Shown in pieces: positions 60,773 through 64,000 of a DNA stretch of 64,000 bases (positions are counted from its first letter, which is position 1; each line of letters starts with the position of its first letter). The stretch is from Synanceia verrucosa (taxonomy: Eukaryota; Chordata; Actinopteri; Perciformes; Synanceiidae). The translations under genes and the position numbers were made by a program. The notes beneath the pieces were generated by a model, which saw nothing but the letters and a program-made list of their open reading frames with translations, was not told the origin of the DNA and searched no databases. The stretch lies in NCBI GenBank assembly GCA_029721515.1, contig CM056559.1, positions 2,481,001 through 2,545,000 on the forward strand. The letters run 5' to 3'.

Positions 60773-61311
60773 CCTACCATTCAATTTCAGTAATCACATT
60801 TATTCTCACCATAGAGTGTGTTGTTTCTGCCAGGAGCCAAAATGCTGGAACCTTTCGTCAACATCCTGACACAATCACAAGTCAGATGTCTAATTTACAT
60901 TTGGCCACATGCCACTGAGCTAATTAAAGATTTAAATATGTTTGGATGTTAAACACAAATCAATAGTTCTTCTCTTTAGACACTTTCGTGGAGTCATCAG
61001 TTGGAAAGTTTAGCAAACAATAAGTTAGTTGGAGAGGCCTGGGAGCTGCACAAGAGGCTCACTCATCGCTCCATATCGCTGCCCTGTTATTCTCTCTGTG
61101 TGACGCAATAGAAATGATGAGAGCGCTAATTTATTTCCACTCTCTTTCACTTTAATTGTCTGTGAATGTGCTGTAATGACGGCTCTGTAATTATGGTATC
61201 ACTGGCTGTGATGTGGGAAATGTCAGATGCAGGCTCTCCTAAATTAAAAATTGCGTTGCAGTGTTCGTCCCTTAATTCATTCATTGTTCGTCACTCACTT
61301 TGGATCAACAT

Positions 61312-61385
61312 TTTAAAGGAGACGTGTCGTGCTCATTTTCAGGTTTTCACACATTATTTCTCTCATACTGGCTGTATTATGTGGA
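61312..61385. repeat. Fragment of a TTTAAAGGAGAC-type dispersed repeat
   Basis: TTTTAAAGGAGACGTGTCGTGCTCATTTTCAGGTTTTCACAC is related to the fragment at 11190-11300. Confidence 0.35.
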
Positions 61386-61394
61386 AACCAGTGA

Positions 61395-61965
61395 CTGCAC
61401 CTCCTGGAGTTTGCAAATGACACCACTGTTATTGGACTCATCCAGGACAATGATGAAGACAGGAGGAGGAACAGCTGGACTGTACAGCACTGTGGCACCA
61501 CCACCTCATCACAGACTGTTCAAACAGTCCTGTCCTCTTGGTCAAGACTGCTGAGAGAATCATCAGTGTCCCCCTGTCCTCCCTCCAGGACCTGTACTCC
61601 TCCAGGATGAGGAGGAGGGCAGGGGACATCTTCTCAGATGCTTCCCACCCAGGACACTATCTGTTTGACCTGCTGCCCTCAACTCCAGGAGGTGCAGTCA
61701 TTGCCCACATGAACCATCTAACAGACTGCTCATACCTGAGCAATATTCAATAAACATTTTCATGTGCATTTTATTTGATTCCATGTGCAATTTATACTAC
61801 TGCAGTTGTTATAACACCTGTACACAGTACTGTCTTAGAGAATGCATTTTATTTTATAATTTTTTTGGACTTCTACTTCCTTTCTATTTCTATTTTTTGT
61901 GAGTAAGTATTTTGCAGCAAGTCAAATTCCCTGTGCAAGTATACTTGGCAGTGGCAATTTGTGCA
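61395..61965 (+). pseudogene. Rex1/CR1-like LINE fragment with 3' UTR
   Basis: The reverse-transcriptase active-site region is encoded at 61410-61454 as FANDTTVIGLIQDND; the first Asp of the usual FADD is now Asn (codon 61416-61418). After deletions and frameshifts a C-terminal part follows (61538-61753): TAERIISVPLSSLQDLYSSR, then RRRAGDIFSDASHPGHYLFD and LLPS, the typical end of Rex1/CR1-type ORF2. The region to about 61965 reads like the LINE 3' UTR. It is inactive, and the next MITE copy begins right after it. Confidence 0.75.
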
Positions 61966-62360
61966 ACTCTTTGAGTGCCATCAATGTAATAATATGTCAA
62001 AGTGTTTTTTTGGCAGCGGGCCGCCGATCATGGGCTCCCGCAGCCTGTGAGTAATGTTGGGGCTTCTGGGAGATGTAGTCAGAGCATAAAGAGACAGTAT
62101 ACACCACAGAGATCAAAACAGGAAGTGGAGACGATCGAGATTAGAGAGCAAAACAAACAGAATCTGGACAAAAAGTGGTGATTTTGGTGAAAGTGTCCTC
62201 TACTCTACCTCTGATAAAACAAGAACAAGGTAAAAACAAACACAGAGTCATAGTACAAAATATTCTGTGGGTCTTGAAATATGACTCAAAATGGACAAAA
62301 ACACTGGAACAAGACACTTTCTGTTTTATAAAAAAAAAAATCTGGCACTCAATGAGTTAA
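61963..62360 (-). mobile_element. piggyBac-like MITE, copy 9 (orientation B), near-complete
   Basis: 398 bp: starts GCAACTCTTTGAGTGCCATC (TTAA mutated to GCAA) and ends TGGCACTCAATGAGTTAA. A small deletion removes the segment with the ATTCTTGTTCC and TTTCATCATG blocks. The motif GGCTTCTGGGAGATGTAGT is at 62061-62079. It abuts the LINE 3' UTR. Confidence 0.87.
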
Positions 62361-62361
62361 T

Positions 62362-64000
62362 ATACCTGAACACACACAGTCTGCAACTCTTTGGTTGAGT
62401 GTCTGTCTCTTTAAGAGGCCCTCCTGAAAAAGCTGTGGGTGATATATTTTAATATGTAGATAATATATATTCAAGCTCTCAGCAGTGCTTCCTCCACACT
62501 ATATTTGGCATTTTTATGTTGTCCTGAATAGCATTAGTGCAGGATAACTTTACATGGCATTGTTTACTATGACTAGCTACCATTTGGATCATGGTTTGGT
62601 CTTTCCATGTACTACATCAACAACCCTAGCAGAAAACTTTAGCTTGTAATGCCTCATTACAACTGAAAAAAAAGCAAAGTCAATGAATAAACATTTTCGT
62701 CTTCATCTGGAATATATCCTAGTGAATGATTCCCTGACATAAAGGAGAGGCTAATCAATGTTGATGCTATAAAGCTTGCAGACAAACGGCCGAATGCATT
62801 TTCAGCTTGGGAGGTAAAAAGTAAACTGCATCTTCATTCTGTTATTTTTCACTTTGTTTTGAGCCATGAAGAGTAAATTCTTCTTACTGCAGGAGACTCA
62901 ATAAAACACAACGACAACAAAGAAAAGTCTATCTTAGCTTTGTGTCCTGTTATTTTATTTTTTCGTTGTTTTTCTAATATGTGACTACAGGTTTCAGTGT
63001 TTTATTCCATCAAATAAACCAGGAACTCTGTCTTCCTACAGTCATTTCCAGTTTCAGTCTTGAACTTTTAAGGCTGCCGGCATCACAGGGTTGAGCCACA
63101 CAGCAGTTGTCTGGTCTCCTGCTTTGGGAAGAGAGCACTTCATGATTGCAATTAATCTCTGGACTGTTTCAGGCAAAGTGAATAACAGGGCCATTTAGAA
63201 ATCGACGTGAGCTCTCCTCCACTGGCTGCAGGGACTTTATTAGAAATAAACTTTCTTGTGCGACACGTTGAGCTACATAAATAAAGTTGAGCAGATCTTA
63301 ACTCGTGAACCAGTGTGGATAAAAACAGCAAAATATTAAAGTTGATTGTCAGAACGTTAACCTCTGCTTCACTTTATCAGCTGCAGTGTGAAGAGATAAG
63401 AGTGCAGAGCAAGAAAATTATGAAATGTGTCACAGTTTAACTACTTTTTCAGTTCACAAAAGTGGTTTTATGTCATTGGACTTTCCCCTATAAAAGTTTT
63501 AGAGTAATAATGGAGCTGCACAAAACCTTTACTCTGATAAATGACATTCATGTGACTCTCAGGCTGCAGCTCACCTAGATAACACATCCTGTTGAAGGAA
63601 CATGGCTCTAACTGCTATTTCAGGGGTTGCCATGCTTTTATTTTTCAAAAACCTCCAAGTAGAAACTCATCAGGTTAAGAGACCTGATGTTTTTTTTTTT
63701 TTGTTTGTTTTTTTGTTTTGCTGTGACCTGGAAGCACCAATCAAAGTCACACCCAACACATTACTGAGTGCTGCTAAACTTCTTTTCTTTTGTTTTCAGC
63801 AGGAGCACTTTGCCTTCAAATTATGCAGCTTTTATCGAGACGCAGCACCGCAGTCAAGTTTTAGATGAGACAATCAAACTGAAACAGGCTCCTCATAAGA
63901 GCAAGGACAGCGATCCATAACCTGCCTGTGTCCTTTTCAATGACATCTGCCTCTCTGCTGCAGCTCCTGCTTATATAATATATTTTTTCTGAGTTAATTC
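62362..64000. other. Non-coding stretch without recognised gene
   Basis: Only a poly-T/GTTT run (63690-63718) stands out. The open frame over 63602-63868 is driven by that run and has no family resemblance. Confidence 0.45.

Larger units (their letters stand above)
60372..61310. other. Non-coding stretch with simple repeats
   Basis: Contains an ATT-rich run (60482-60517) and a CA microsatellite (60740-60770). Nothing else recognised. Confidence 0.5.

Noticed and set aside
61166..61554. Overlapping plus-strand frames over the LINE relic
   Set aside because: They are in the wrong frame for the reverse-transcriptase motif, which reads FANDTTVIGL in another frame.

Overview
The window looks like nuclear DNA of a teleost fish, probably a spiny-rayed (percomorph) fish; the finer placement is inference. 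The reasons are two vertebrate genes with fish-style short introns, DD34E Tc1 transposons, decayed L2- and Rex1/CR1-type LINE pieces, several short non-autonomous DNA transposons and CA microsatellites. Most of the 64 kb is non-coding.

Layout. 1-270 holds what looks like the last coding exon of an unidentified + strand gene, followed by a CpG-containing stretch to about 1.46 kb. From 1.46 to 36 kb I see no convincing exon; the recognisable content is repeats (an L2 reverse-transcriptase relic at 4.8-5.3 kb, two fold-back elements, copies of a piggyBac-like MITE, and hAT-like debris). The gene core is 36.0-44.5 kb. It contains FBXO40 (+ strand, muscle F-box protein, CDS joined from 36277-36279, 36359-38185 and 42332-42514) and TTC36 (- strand, TPR protein, CDS joined from 44388-44286, 44050-43862 and 43492-43227). 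The two genes converge tail to tail, with poly(A) signals only about 80 bp apart. FBXO40's last intron begins with GC instead of GT. It is swollen by nested transposons: an old Tc1-like element (38236-40969) interrupted by a younger Tc1-like element (38378-39978, 51-bp identical inverted repeat ends, frameshifted transposase) and an L2 LINE tail. A separate CpG-rich promoter-like stretch (45.3-46.2 kb) with a possible splice donor may start another + strand gene whose coding exons lie beyond the window. From 46.2 to 64 kb I see only repeats and unassigned DNA.

The most notable repeat signal is a family of about 425-bp elements (nine substantial copies plus fragments, in both orientations) with TTAA ends and a CTCTTTGAGTGCCA-like terminus, as in piggyBac MITEs. 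Eight of the nine copies carry an intact sequence resembling the ZNF143/THAP11 motif (ACTACA..TCCCAGAA). A different repeat carries a CTCF-like core at 55260. The two genes are not known to share a pathway: FBXO40 acts in muscle insulin/IGF signalling, while TTC36 is a liver/kidney-type co-chaperone-like protein. No CRISPR array, rRNA, tRNA or viral genome was seen.
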